Source of the DNA: Hemerocallis citrina
Lineage: Eukaryota > Streptophyta > Magnoliopsida > Asparagales > Asphodelaceae
Assembly: GCA_017893485.1 (NCBI GenBank)
Contig: JACEHZ010000598.1
Location: 524,001-588,000, forward strand
Direction: 5' to 3'
Length of the DNA stretch: 64,000 bases
Below the pieces are notes generated by a model. That model was not told the origin of the DNA. It searched no databases and saw only the letters and a list, made by a program, of their open reading frames with translations. The position numbers and the translations under genes are program-made. Shown one piece after another: positions 22,716-34,192 of this stretch. The stretch's first letter is position 1; each line of letters begins with the position of its first letter.

Positions 22716-23340
22716 CTAGGCGTCAAGGGGGAACCTCTCTGGCTCGACGGTAGGTCCGGGGGTAGGGCCGTCCTTCTTAGGTTTGAACATGACGGCGTTG
22801 AGGGGGAACATTCCTCCTCCGAAGGTGGTCATGTAGCACGATCGCGCTGCTTCTTGGCTGCCTCGGACGACGCCGACCCCTTGTGGGGTGGAAAATTCGA
22901 GCTCTGGATGGTAGGCCGAAGGCACCGTTTGGAGGGAGCATAACCTGGATCGGCCGAGTATGGCGTTGTAAGCCGTCTTGGCGTTGGTCACCATGAAGTC
23001 CATAGGCTCGGTCCTCTTGGCGGGAGCCGATCCCGCGGTAACATCGGGGGGTGACAATCCCTTCTAGCACGACAGGGACGCCGTAGAACCCATGTAAGGT
23101 GTATCCGGCCGGTTGGAGCTTGCCTCTAGGTAACTCCAGTTTCTCGAAGGCTTCGAGGAAAAGAATGTTCACTGAGCTGCCGTTGTCGACAAGGATTCGG
23201 CGAACTTCACACTTAGCCATGCGGAGGCTAATGACGAGGGCGTCGCAGTGGGGGAGGCGAACGCCTTCGAGGTCCTCCCCTGAGAATGAGACTGGCGCGG
23301 TTTGTAGCTCGGGAGAGGGATCGCCTTGGACAGCATTCAT
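22716..23340 (-). pseudogene. Element 1 protease region, frameshifted
   Basis: Aspartic protease domain start of pol. The frame from 23340 shows ALVISLRMAKCEVRRILVDN followed by GSSVNILF, where the D-N-G triad region of plant retropepsins lies (D-T/S-G in active ones). Near 23045 the frame shifts at a G run, and the conserved block AYNAILGRSRLCSLQ, then PSAYHPELEF, continues in the next frame to 22716. This is only the first ~200 residues of pol; nothing of reverse transcriptase follows. Confidence 0.8.
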
Positions 23341-23400
23341 CTCTCGGATGAAGGCTTTTCGGAAAGTATTCGATTCCCCTCCTATTAGTCCTCCATGGAC

Positions 23401-24945
23401 TCAATGTAAGATAAATGGTGTGTCCGCGGCTCCCTCGAACTCGGGATCCCGACCCGGTATGCAGCTCGAAGGGGGGTTCGGGGGCGAGTGTATCCCGTTC
23501 CTAGTATCTCGTCGACCCCGCGGGACTTCTCGGAGGTATCCTCTGGAGATGAGTTCCTCAATCTCGTCTTTCAGGGCCCGGCATTGATCTGTGTCGTGTC
23601 CATGGTCTTGGTGGAAGCGGCAGTAGAAGCGCTGATCTCGGTTCTTGCCGTTGTTAGGTCGGGGAGGTACAATGCCTTTGTCTTCGATTTCTAAGAGGAT
23701 GGCGGATACGTTGTGCGTCAAGGGAGTGTATCTCTCGAAGCGGGGGACCGGCGGGACCTTCTTCATGGCCCCCGGGTCCCTTGGAGCTTTCTTTGATGGT
23801 TCGACTTCTTCGGTCTTCCGCTTTCCCTTTCCGGTGGCATCCCTGGCATCTTCGGGGTTAAGGGCCTCTTCTGCCCTAATGTATTTCTCGACCTTACTGA
23901 GGAGGTCGGGGAAGTCGACGGGGGGTTTCTTCGCCAGAGAAGCCTTCAGCTGTCCGTGACGGACGTTGTGTCGGAATGCCGCTGAAGCGACGCCCGGGTC
24001 GAGGGAGGAGACCGACCTTGCCTCAGCGGTAAATCTCCGGACGAACACTCTGAGTGATTCCCCCTCTAACTGTTTGAGTCCGAGTAACGAGGCGCTGGTC
24101 CTTTCGATCTTCTGGCTGGTGACGAAGTGGGCGAGAAAATTGCCCTCGAGTTGGTCGAAGGAGTAAACGGAGCCAGGGGCGAGCTTCGAGAACCACTCAC
24201 GAGCGGGACCCCGAAGGGTGGCAGGGAAGGCTCGGCATAGCAGGGGATCCGAGGCGCTGTGAATCATCATGAGGGTTTTGAAACCCCCCATGTGATCAGC
24301 AGGATCTCCCTTGCCGTCGTAGGTCTCGAACTGAGGGGGTCGGAAATTCCGGAGTATTTCCGCTTGGAGGATGGGGGCGGAGAAGGGAGGACGGACAGGT
24401 CTGTACCCCTGAGCCGCTCTTTGGCCGCCGTCCCCTATGTGATCGAGGCGATCCTCCATTTCTTGTAGGCGTCTTAGGAGTACGTCATCGTCCTCCGGCT
24501 GGATCGTTGAAGGGCGGGACGCGCTGGCTTCGGCGTCCGACCCTGTTTGGGAATGGAGGGTTTCTTCCCTGGGGGCCCGTCGGAGGGCTCCCAGAATTTC
24601 TCTTCGGAAGTCTTGGAATTCCTTATGAGTGACGGGGGCTCCCTCGACCCGGTTTAGTCGGTCCGAGGGTTGTCTTCCGACTCGGCTGAGCGCGGGTCTT
24701 CGCACCTCGGGTGGCGTTCTCGGATGGTTCGGGACCGGGTTGGAAGCGGCCCTTCCCCTGCTGCGGGTAATCTTGCGGTTGAGGATTATTCCCCGGAGGT
24801 CGGGCTGGGCTGGCCGGCCGACGCTCCTTTGGGACTCCCGAGGGAGAGCCTTGTGTTTCGACGTGCGTGGCCTGGCTTTATCAGTGGGTGGGGGCGAGTC
24901 CCGTTGGTTGACGGAGGAAGCAGCCCCCTTGCCTTTGGAGGCCAT
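23401..24945 (-). CDS. Gag polyprotein of Tat-like element 1
   Basis: A 514-codon intact frame from a true ATG at 24945, ~60 bases after the primer site. N-terminus (1-130) is Arg/Pro/Ser-rich. Retrotrans_gag core at about 200-330 (MIHSASDPLLCRAFPATL, GPAREWFSKLAPGSVYSFDQ, VFVRRFTAEARSVSSLD). A Lys-rich linker follows, then a CxxH-type knuckle-like block FYCRFHQDHGHDTDQCRALK (~440). It would form the element's particle and bind RNA. The stop at 23401 separates it from protease. Because pol is deleted, it could at most act in trans. High G+C relative to the surrounding L1 DNA. Confidence 0.85.
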   Translation of the reverse strand: MASKGKGAASSVNQRDSPPPTDKARPRTSKHKALPRESQRSVGRPAQPDLRGIILNRKITRSRGRAASNPVPNHPRTPPEVRRPALSRVGRQPSDRLNRVEGAPVTHKEFQDFRREILGALRRAPREETLHSQTGSDAEASASRPSTIQPEDDDVLLRRLQEMEDRLDHIGDGGQRAAQGYRPVRPPFSAPILQAEILRNFRPPQFETYDGKGDPADHMGGFKTLMMIHSASDPLLCRAFPATLRGPAREWFSKLAPGSVYSFDQLEGNFLAHFVTSQKIERTSASLLGLKQLEGESLRVFVRRFTAEARSVSSLDPGVASAAFRHNVRHGQLKASLAKKPPVDFPDLLSKVEKYIRAEEALNPEDARDATGKGKRKTEEVEPSKKAPRDPGAMKKVPPVPRFERYTPLTHNVSAILLEIEDKGIVPPRPNNGKNRDQRFYCRFHQDHGHDTDQCRALKDEIEELISRGYLREVPRGRRDTRNGIHSPPNPPSSCIPGRDPEFEGAADTPFILH

Positions 24946-25007
24946 GAGGGTTCGACTGTCGAGGTCCTTTGAGGGTCTGGATCGGATCGGCTTCTGGAGC
25001 AGCTGGT

Positions 25008-25024
25008 TCCCACAGACGGCGCCA
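25008..25024 (-). other. Element 1 primer binding site
   Basis: In element sense TGGCGCCGTCTGTGGGA, three bases from the LTR end. The TGGCGCC start fits the 3' end of a plant tRNA such as Asp; the tRNA is not certain. The same 17-mer occurs in element 2. Confidence 0.8.
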
Positions 25025-25027
25025 ACC

Positions 25028-25819
25028 TGATGCTGTTTATTTCTGGGAGACGTGTGGATGCACCAGGTGTGAGTTCGGACTCAATTTGTATTGAAGGAGA
25101 ATGCCGCTCGTCTGCCGACCTTCGGTTGACCTTCTGGGACCTACGATGAGCTCGGAAAGATGTTGAAGGCTGGGCTCGGATCGGAAGGGTCAGATCCGTG
25201 GTCTTGTGTACCTGCAGACGGTCCTGAAACACTGGGGTTTATCCCGGTGGCGGACCCTCCGACGCTCTAGTCAGTCTCTGTGAGAGAGTAGCAATAACTA
25301 GGTATATTTAAGTGGCAAAAGATTGATTACCTCAAAAGGTGGGTGTGGGTCTAGTATTTATAGAGAATCCCAACCGGGTTTGGTTCCACTTGGGGGCCGG
25401 GTCTGGATCCGAAAGCCCGTGGGCCTGACGTGGCAGAAGGCCCAGGGGGTTTAGGGCGGACGTGGCAATACCAGGAGTGGTATAGGGCTGACGTGGCGAA
25501 ACCCTTGGCGGTATTTGGAGTTGACGTGGCTGATCGCGGGTCTCCTGCACTTCGGGGGGGAATCGGAGGGCCTAAGCTGCGCCAGGTCATCCTTCTGCTT
25601 CGCCGAAGAGGGGGGACGGCCTGTGGCACTGTCACGGGTCGGACTCCGAGGACTACCAAGGCTCGTCGGCACGAGGAGGCCAGTACTGTGAGGGCAAACA
25701 GGAGGTTCGGCGCCGACCCTGAAGTGGTTCGGGGCCGAGCTAGATAGCTATTTTTACCTTTTCGAGTGAGAATTGTATTGGGCCCTGGTTGGGCCTCAGG
25801 CCATTTTTACCCTATCACA
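25028..25819 (-). repeat. Element 1, 5' LTR
   Basis: 792 bp, same limits as the left LTR with about eight substitutions seen by eye. TATA in minus orientation at ~25353-25362. Confidence 0.9.
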
Positions 25820-26680
25820 GATCCCTTAACGGGTCCGAACCCGACCCTGGTGCCTTTTTCATTTTTTTTTCCTCTCTTCCTTGCTACTTCTTGTTCGGCA
25901 AATCCGAGCACGGATTTTGATGTGCATTTTTTTTGCCACTTTGCACTTCGGTAGCTCGGTATCGTTTTTCTTCAAGTGTGGAGCTCGGATTGCCCTTTGC
26001 TCGGATTCCGAGCATCTTACTTGAATGGGTCGGCTCGGGTTTGACAGTGCTCGATATCCGATCTTCTTTGCATGGTGTGAGTCGGCTCGGATCGCTTGTC
26101 GCTCGGATTTTGGTTTCGAGGGACGTGGAGCGATCTGAGCCGTTGGATCATGGCGCGGATCTCGAGGTAGGCTCGGTTCCTAAGAAAACACTATCTTGTC
26201 GTTTAGTGATGCTGGTATGATCTGAGCCGTTCGATCGAGATCTTACACGAATTTTGAGGAGAAAGTCATTTTTCTCCAATTCGCAGCTCGGATGGCTAGT
26301 TGCTCGGATTTGTAGATCCGAGCTACGTGGGGGGGATCTAGACGGTTGATCACGATCATGGCGCGAATCCTGAGGTGATAGTTTTTGCCATTTTCTTGCT
26401 CAGCGCAGCTGTGTCGCGATCTACTTTTCCGGTGCTACGGAGGTCCGATCGGGGCATGCGACCCCTTGTTTCGAAGCTAATTCGAAGAACTACAACTTCT
26501 CTTTAGGAGTGGGATGAAGATTCACCCTCCTTCATGGTCAAAATAGCCACGCAACATCCTTGTCTTCATGAAGTTGAGGAGTGTTTTGGTCTTGGGGATT
26601 TTTGAAGAGGAGCTGCACTCCTAGGGGCGGAGAAGATGTGCTAGGAAGACCCTCGTAAGAGCCATGGGAAGACCCATTCT
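25820..26680. other. Outer flank of element 1: degenerate repeat-family DNA
   Basis: Continues the DNA interrupted by element 1 (pre-insertion GGGTTTGGATCCCTTAACGG). Phrases such as GATCTGAGCCGTT and CAGCTCGGAT recur here and in the array to the right, so it seems to be a decayed edge of that array. No gene seen. Confidence 0.5.
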
Positions 26681-28390
26681 TTAAGGTGAGTGCAAGGAGC
26701 AACTCTGTAGGAGAGTTTTGAGCTCTGTTCTTGCTTAGAAGAGGCCTGCTTTGGAGGCGAGCGGAGTGAAGGGCTCGGCTCTGGGAGAGAGCCATTTGTG
26801 AGACGAGTTTGAGGAGAAATTCTAGGAGAGAGTTGTGAGCTCCGAACTTGTTGAGAGGAGGTATGCCTTCGAGGTGAGCGGAGCGAAGAGCTTGACTCTA
26901 GGGGAGAGCCATTTGGGAGACGAATTTGAGGAGGAACTCTAGGAGAGAGTTGTGCTCCAAACTCGTTGAGAAGAGGTCCGCCTTGGAGGTGAGCGGAGCG
27001 AAGAGCTTGGCTCTAAGAGAAAGCCATTTGTGAGACAAGTGTGAGGAGGAACTCTAGGAGAGAGTTGTGCTCCGAACTTGTTGAGAAGAGATCCGCTTTG
27101 GAGGCGAGCGGAGTGAAGAGCTCAGCTCTGGGAGAGAGCCATTTGTGAGACGAGTTTGAGGAGCAACTCTAGGAGAGAGTTGTGAGCTCCGAACTCGTTG
27201 AGAAGAGGTCCGCTTTGGAGGCGAGCGGAGTGAAGAGCTCGGCTCTGGAAGAGAGCCATCTGGAAGACGAGTTTGAGGAGCAATTCTAGGAGAGAGTTGT
27301 AAGCTCCAAACTCGTTGAGAAGAGGTCCGCTTTGGAGGCGAGCGGAGCGAAGAGCTCGGCTCTGGAAGAGAGCCATCTGGAAGACGAGTTTGAGGAGCAA
27401 CTCTAGGAGAGAGTTGTGAGCTCCAAACTCGTTGAGAAGAGGTCCGCTTTGGAGGCGAGCGGAGCGAAGAGCTCGGCTTTAGAAGAGAGCCATTTGTAAG
27501 ACGAGTTTGAAGAGCAACTCTAGGAGAGAGTTGTGAGCTCGATCTGAACCGTTGGATCTCAGCGCGGATCTCGAGGCAGGCTCGGTTCTCGAGAAAACAC
27601 TATCTTGTCGTTTAGTGGCGCTGGAGCGATCTGAGCCGTTCGATCGAGATCTTACATGATTTTGGGGAGAAAGTCGTTTTTCTCCAATTCGCAGCTCGGA
27701 TTGGCACTTGCTCGGATTCCGAGCGGCTTGCTTGTGTGATCAGGCTCAGATCGCTTGTCGCTCGGGTTTTGGTTCCGAGGGACGTGGAGAGTCATTTGGG
27801 AGACGAGTTTGAGGAGCAACTCTAGGAGAGAGTTGTGAGCTCCAAACTCGTTGAGAGGAGGTCCGTCTTGGAGGTGAGCGGAGTGAAGAGCTCGACTCTG
27901 GGAGAGAGCCGTTTGTGAGACGAGTGTGAGGAGGAACTCTAGGAGAGAATTGTGAGCTCGATCTGAACCGTTGGATCTCGGCGCGGATCTCGAGGCAGGC
28001 TCGGTTCTCGAGAAAACACTATCTTGTCGTTTAGTGGTGCTGGAGTGATCTGAGCCGTTCGATCGAGATCTTACACGAATTTTGGGGAGAAGGTCGTTTT
28101 TCTCCAATTCGCAGCTCGGATTGGCACTTGCTCGGATTCCGAGCGGCTTGCTTGTGTGATCAGGCTCAGATCGCTTGTCGCTCGGGTTTTGGTTCCGAGG
28201 GACGTGGAGGGTCATTTGGGAGACGAGTTTGAGGAGCAACTCCAGGAGAGAGTTACGAGCTCCGAACTCGTTGAGAAGAGGTCCGCCTTGGAGGTGGGCG
28301 GAGCGAAGAGCTTGACTCAAGGAGAGAGCCATTTGAGAGACGAGCGTGGGGAGGAACTCTAGGAGAGAGTTGTGCCCCGAACTCGCTGTT
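26680..28390. repeat. Tandem array, ~117-bp units with inserted ~250-bp blocks
   Basis: Units of about 117 bp share TCTAGGAGAGAGTTGTGAGC and GAGGCGAGCGGAG. Twice (27540-27787, 27957-28207) a ~250-bp block starting GATCTGAACCGTTGG interrupts them, giving a ~417-bp higher-order period. Decayed copies of the block are also at 25980-26400. Confidence 0.85.
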
Positions 28391-29105
28391 TAAGTGAGAG
28401 AATTAATGGTTGTGGGAGCAGTTCCGAATGGCGAACCACTTCTAACTCGCTTACGAGAAAGTTATTTGAAGTGGAATCGAGCCAAGTGTTGGACTCTGAA
28501 CTCGTTGTTAGAGGGATTCAATGGTTGTGGGAGCAATTCCGAATGGCGAACCACTTCTTACCCGCTTATGAGCGAGTAATTTGAAGCAGAATCGAGCCAA
28601 GTGTTGGACTCCAAACTCGTCATTAAAGGGATTCAACGGTTGTGGGAGCAATTCCGAATGGCGAACCACTTCTTACCCGCTTATGAGCGAGTAATTTGAA
28701 GCAGAATCGAGCCAAGTGTTGGACTCCGAACTCGTCGTTTAAGAGAGGTTCAACGGTTGTGGGAGCAATTCCGAATGGCGAACCACTTCTAACTCGCTTA
28801 CGAGCAAGTTATTTGAAGCGGAATCGAGCCAAGTGTTGGACTCCGAACTCGTCGTTAGAGGGATTCAACAGTTGTGGGAGCAATTTCGAATGGCGAACCA
28901 CTTCTTACCCGCTTATGAGCGAGTAATTTGAAGCAGAATCGAGCCAAGTATTGGACTCCGAACTCGTCGTTTAAGAGAGGTTAACGAGGTGTAGGAGCAA
29001 TTCCGAATGGCGAACCACTTCTTACCCGCTTATGAGCGAGTAATTTGAAGCGGAATCGAGCCAAGTATTGGACTCCGACCTCGTTATTAGAGCTTAGTAA
29101 GTTGT
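28390..29105. repeat. Tandem array, ~113-bp units
   Basis: About six units containing AATTCCGAATGGCGAACCAC and AATCGAGCCAAGTGTTGGAC. It adjoins the 117-bp array but has a different unit. Together they lie on the 3' side of element 2, the place equivalent to the arrays of elements 1 and 3. Confidence 0.85.
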
Positions 29106-29414
29106 GGGGGCAGCCATGTAAGAGAAGCTGGACTCCGAACTTACCAAGCGAGTCGCGACTCGGAAAGATAGAGAAGCAAGAGCAATAATTTTCAATGAAA
29201 AAATGTAAGGTTTTATTGAGATAAACTAAGTGGCCGCTTCAATAGGGCGAGCCATTATTACATGCTATTGGCCAGGTTACAAGCATCGGCCTTATTGAAA
29301 ATCAAAATCCTACTTCTACGATAAGGTGAAGACCGCTTGGGAGGAGCTGGGAGGTTTTGAGTCTTGAAGCTCGGCGGGCCTTTCTGTTCGTTTGTTGGCT
29401 CCTCAAAGGGGAAG

Positions 29415-31220
29415 CTAGGCCCCATCTTTTTGGACGAACTTGGTCAGGTGTCCCCGCTGTATGAGTTCTTCGATCTCCTCCTTGAGAGCCCGACAATCAT
29501 CCGTGTCATGGCCGTGGTCCCTGTGAAAGCGGCACCACTTATCCTTGTTCCTCTTCTTACCAGGTGTATTCATTCTAGGGGGAGCACAGAGTAGCCCTTC
29601 CTTGTCCACTTCCATAAGAACTTCTGATATAATGGCAATGAGGGGGGGTGAACTTTTCAAAACGAGGAGTCGGGCGCCGCTGGCCATTGCCGTCCTTCTG
29701 GGATTTTTGGGACCCCTCTTCGCTTGTGTTCTTCCATTTGTTCCCGGAAGATGTCTCCTCAAGAGTAAGGGGGTTGAGAGCCTCTTCCGCTCATATATAT
29801 TTCTCCACCCTAAGTAGGAGTTATGAGAAGTCCCGAGGAGGCTTCTTAGCAAGGGACGCCCTGAGGTTGGTATTAGTGACGTTGCGCTCGAACGCTGCAG
29901 AGGCTACTGATTGGTTGAGGGAGGGAATGGACCGGGCTTCGGCGGTGAAGCATCGAAGGTAATCCCTTAGGCGTTCACCCTTTTCTTGGTTGAGGGTCAC
30001 CAGGGATACACTTGTTTTCTTGGCCCGACGGCTATCCACGAAATGAGTAAGGAAGAGCCCTTCGAACTGATCGAATGAAAAGATAGAGGCCGGGGCGAGT
30101 CGAGAGAACCATTCTCTTGTAGGCCCCTTCAACGTGGCAGGAAAGATCTTGCAGAGGAGGGCGTTTGAAGCATGGTGGATCATCATGAGAATTTTAAAAC
30201 TCTTTATGTGATCCGCGGGGTCTGACTCCCCGGTATATGACTCGAAGTGAGGCAGCTTGAAGTTCTCTGGGATGGGGGCCTCCATGATGGTGCGGGAGAA
30301 TGGAGGTCTGCTCGGGCGGAGGTATATCGCCCGTTGCTCTTCTTCCCTGTCAATTCGGCCGATGCGCCTCTCCATCTCGTGGAGACGGCGGTAGACCGAG
30401 TCTTCTCTTTGATCATACCTTGCCGAGCCTCGGGACTCATCTTCATACGAGGGTGGACTGGGGCTGCGGCGATGGTAGCTTGGAGATGGACGAGGACTGA
30501 GAGTGTGAAGGCGATGGCTCCTAGTTGGCTCATGAGTAGGTGGCCTCTGGTCGTTCTTTGGGATGATATTGAGGGCCCGTAAGACTGTCGCTTGGAAGTC
30601 TTGAAGATCTTCCCTTGTGACCGGTGCCTCTCCAGCTTGGCGGTCCTTATGTGTGGCTCGGCTTACTGGAGAATGAGTTCTCCGCCGATGACGCTGAGGG
30701 GACTCCCTTCGCCCTCTTCAAGTAGGGGACCTTCTGTAGTCTCGGCGATGAGGAGATCGCTCATTTGGATGTTGTTGGCGGGAGGCTCCCTCTCGGGCCC
30801 GCCTTTCATCCAAACGGCGGCGAAGATCCTCTTCCTTCTGCCGATTGAGGATGGTATTTCAAGGATCGGAAGCTCGGGGATTATGGGATGCCATAGAGTC
30901 AGAAGAGGGGTTGTGTATTGGGATGCGGTCCTGTTGGAGAGGTTGCTTCTGAAGATTGGGACACGAGCCCCCCGCACCGGCATTCTGAGGCCCGATTGGA
31001 CCCTAAGGGGGTTGGAGATTCTGAGGAGGGAGTTGGTCCAGCCACAGGGGGTCCTCTGCCTGAGGAGGAAGTTGTCCCTGCTGCTGAACGGGTTGGAGGG
31101 GGACCTCTTGCTGTGGTTGAGGAGGGGTCGGCCCACGGTTGGACCCCCTGGATCTGAGTTTCCTTGGAGGCATGATGGGGGAAGATCTGACCTGCGGGAA
31201 GAGGAAGGGTTTCTGTTCAT
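29415..31220 (-). pseudogene. Element 2 gag, frameshifted
   Basis: Gag in three frames: N-terminal Arg/Ser/Pro-rich part (31220-30663), the retrotrans_gag core (30375-29821: MIHHASNALLCKIFPATL, GPTREWFSRLAPASIFSFDQ), and the knuckle-like block WCRFHRDHGHDTDDCRALK (29852-29415). A stop after PPRDFS (29821) and at least one other frameshift break it. It parallels element 1 gag almost block for block but is clearly diverged. Confidence 0.85.
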
Positions 31221-31225
31221 TTGTT

Positions 31226-31242
31226 TCCCACAGACGGCGCCA
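31226..31242 (-). other. Element 2 primer binding site
   Basis: In element sense TGGCGCCGTCTGTGGGA, three bases inside the LTR end at 31246, identical to element 1. Confidence 0.8.
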
Positions 31243-31245
31243 ATC

Positions 31246-31861
31246 TGTTACCGCTAAATCTGGTGTGGGGGTAAATAAACAGTATTTGTGGATTCTTAGG
31301 AAAACTGAATAGCAAACCTGAAACCTATTCTGCAGGAGTTTGATCGTTGACTCTCGCTATTCACCTGCAAAAAGTGCGAGACACCGGGGTTGATCCCGGC
31401 GACGCACCCTTCGACGCTCAAGTCAGTAATCAGGAATGATTATGAGAGAGCATAAATTGGAAAAGTATTGATTACCTCTTAATAGTGGTGGATGGGGGGT
31501 ATTTATAGTTGCCTTAGGGATCAGATTAGGAATGTAATCCCTGTAATCAGATAAGGAATGTAATCCCTGTGATCAGATTAGGAATGTAATCCCTAATTCC
31601 CAGTGAAAGGATAGATATGAATCAGGGCCGTTGATTAGGATTAATCAGAAATCCTAATTCTATCCTGCTGGACTGGGTTTATTTCGGGTTGGGACCCGTA
31701 CCCAGTTGAGGTGGATCCGTTCGTGGGTTATTGGGTCTTGAAGAAAGACCCAATAACCATTTCAGACCCGTTAGTAGGTGAAATTACCGTTTTACCCCTA
31801 AGCTTTAAGATTCGTGTCCGATGTGAATGGTCCCGATTTAATCCTATTTTTAGCCATATCA
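31246..31861 (-). repeat. Element 2 LTR, 616 bp
   Basis: On + from TGTTACCGCT to CATATCA. In minus sense a TATA (ACTATAAATACC, 31496-31507) and a CACCGGGG...CCCCGGTG-type stem (31382-31401) as in the other Tat-like LTRs. Three copies of an ~28-bp motif with AGGAATGTAATCCCT sit at 31525-31590. Confidence 0.8.
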
Positions 31862-34192
31862 GATAGTAATAAACATTCATGTATAAAGTGATGGTAGATA
31901 TCCATGTTATAGTTGTAGTGTTTAGCAAAGAAACTATCATGTTGTAGTTGTAGTGTTAATGAAGAACCTTCATGTTGTAGTTGTAGTATTAACTATCACA
32001 TTGTAGTTATAGTGTTAGTGAAGAACTATCACGTTATAATAAATTGTGTTAGTAACAAACTAGCATGTGGTGGTTGTAGCGTTAGTGAAGAACCAATCAT
32101 GTTGTGGTTGCAATATTGAGTTGTGAGGTCGTTCTAGCTAATCCCCTAAGAGGAACCCATGTTAAGATTGCTTAGTTGTTCTAGATTCAAGAGTCATGCA
32201 TGCTTGAATGGTATATTGTAGCTTTCTAGATAAAAGAAACCATGCTTGAATTGTACATGGTAGTATTGTAGTGAAGGATTAGGGAGAACCCATGAACCCA
32301 TGAACCCATGCACCTAGCTTCTAGGTGATTCTAGCTCAAACTTGAGAGAGAACCCAAGAATCTAGTTGCATGTAGTTCTAGTTCAATTTGGGAAAAGAAA
32401 CCGTGAATTTTTGTTGTATGAGGTTCTACTTAAGATTGGACCGTATCATGTGAACACTCTCCGCCTTCATGGGAAATAAGTGTTGGGGAAGGTCACTAAT
32501 AATTGTTAGCTTGATAAAGGTTGTTATGTCGCTTTTGGACTTCTCATTGGTAGAACGCCTAATTTAGAATGTTAGTAGATTCTTCAGTTGCTTCTAATTA
32601 TAGAAGAACAAACTTTGCTAGCAAGCGCGTGTTGCTGCTTCTAGGTTGATTCTAGTGTGGTCATTGTATGTAGTTGTCTCATACGTGGCTCACCTGGGCC
32701 GTATGTAACGGTTGGTCTTATATATAGCTTATTTGGCTCGTATGTAGGTATTGTAGACTATGAGTGGATCCGATGAGATCTTGTGAAGTCTAGGTTAAGA
32801 CAGGTTAATTGTTGCACTCTCTAGAAGAGGGACACGTACGGTGCTTTTTCATGTCGAGTTGGATGCAAAGTGTCGTGTCTCGCATGTTTGGTTAGAAGAG
32901 GAACACGTACAGTGCTTTTTCATGTCGAATTGGAAGCACAGTGCCGTGTCTCTCTTGTTTGGTTAGAAGAGAGACACATACGGTGCTTTTTCATGTCTAG
33001 TTGGAAGCACAGTGGCATGTCTCGCTTGTTTGGTTAGGGTTAGTGATATCGTTAGGGTAGTAATAGTTACTTAACCATTTTTATCTATGAATTGCCAAAA
33101 GGTGAGAGTTGGTGTTAGGGGTGATACCCTATAATCCAACCTCTCCTATAGGTTGACACTAGGTGGTGTTATTGGGATGTATTCCCCTGTCAAAGGGATA
33201 CGGGCGGTGCTTTTTCATGATAAATTGGGAGCACGGGTTTCGTATCTTGATTGTTAATTCCTGAATGTGCCATGATAAGAACGAGAGGGTTTCCTAGGAA
33301 AATAGACCCTATGATTCTGTCGGGTTCTATGCATTCTCATGACCAGTTGGGGGCACAGAAGAAGGTTGAAAAGTATCTTGTAGTTCGTGTTGGCTTTTGA
33401 GTGGGGTCCGGTGCGACTGGGCAATAGTGGCAAACAAGGACACCACTATTGACTGCAGTAACAGAACTAGACCGTACCTACAACTTTGCCAGTCATGTAG
33501 TATTATGTCAGGAACAGGATGGGTACCAAAGTAGAATACATGGTGCGGATTCAAATCCCTATATATGAAGAGACGGTTTGAGATGGGGCGTATGTAGTAT
33601 GGGCTGCATACTATTCCGAAAACTTGATTACATTAGAATAGGAGCATCCTAGCCTTAGTTGATATTGCATTAGATTCTAGTCATAGCTCTTACGAACACT
33701 TAAACTATACTGACACATTTGCCATGATTGTATGTTTATTTTGGGAGATTTGCTGCTAGTTATCAGCCTTAAAGCGTCAGTGAATACTAACGTCCCCACT
33801 TCAATAGGTACTAGATCGCAGAAGTACAGATGCGAGATTCAGGAGGACTCAAGGCAAGGAAAGCGAGGAGTCGATGTCATTTAAGTTCCGCTGTAATATT
33901 TATGTTGATTATCTAATTGTTGGAAAGTACCCAAGTGGGAATTACCAAGTGTTGTTCTTCATTCATTGTACTCTGATGTAAATTGTTGAAAGTTGTAATA
34001 CTTGAAATTGTAAAGGTATTATTGTAACACTGTTGTAATGTATTACAGTTGTATAACATTCAGACTTGTAATACATTTTGTGTTGAATAAAAAAGTTTTA
34101 AATTTTTCTATTTTTCTGTGTATTGTAACTAATTGAAGAAAGATTCTGGCTTATGTCACGGTTTCCCAGTATATGAAAATCGTGGCATTACA
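31862..34192 (+). mobile_element. LTR-like remnant of another retrotransposon
   Basis: No coding sequence. It ends in GTGGCATTACA (34192). Its last part (TTTAAGTTCCGCTGTAATATTTATGTTG near 33879, split across short phrases, then an AATAAA at 34086) looks like the R-U5 part of a long plant Ty3/gypsy LTR in + orientation. No left terminus or target duplication found. It contains short tandem repeats: a ~50-bp unit with CATGTTGTAGTTGTAGT (31880-32120) and a 71-bp unit in three copies (32823-33035). Confidence 0.5.
32823..33035. repeat. 71-bp tandem repeat, three copies
   Basis: AGAAGAGGGACACGTACGG-type starts at 32823, 32894 and 32965, each with TGCTTTTTCATGTC. A fourth diverged occurrence is near 33200. 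Confidence 0.85.

Larger units (their letters stand above)
16783..25819 (-). mobile_element. Tat-like Ty3/gypsy element 1 (pol-deleted)
   Basis: A 9,037-bp element in minus orientation with 792-bp LTRs (16783-17574 and 25028-25819, about 1% different by eye) and target duplication GATCC (16778-16782, 25820-25824). Order in its own sense: 5' LTR, primer site, gag, protease, deletion of RT/RNase H/integrase, then a spliced antisense gene, a tandem array, polypurine tract and 3' LTR. An extra antisense gene with a PF04195-type domain between pol and the 3' LTR is known from Tat-lineage elements. It would need help in trans to move. Confidence 0.85.
29106..31861 (-). mobile_element. Tat-like Ty3/gypsy element 2, partial
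   Basis: Minus-strand remnant with one LTR (31246-31861), the same 17-base primer site as element 1 (31226-31242) and a decayed gag (29415-31220). Pol, the antisense gene and the other LTR are missing. The arrays at 26680-29105 are probably its 3' untranslated part. Related to elements 1 and 3 through the LTR stem CACCGGGGTTGATCCCGG, the primer site and gag. Confidence 0.8.
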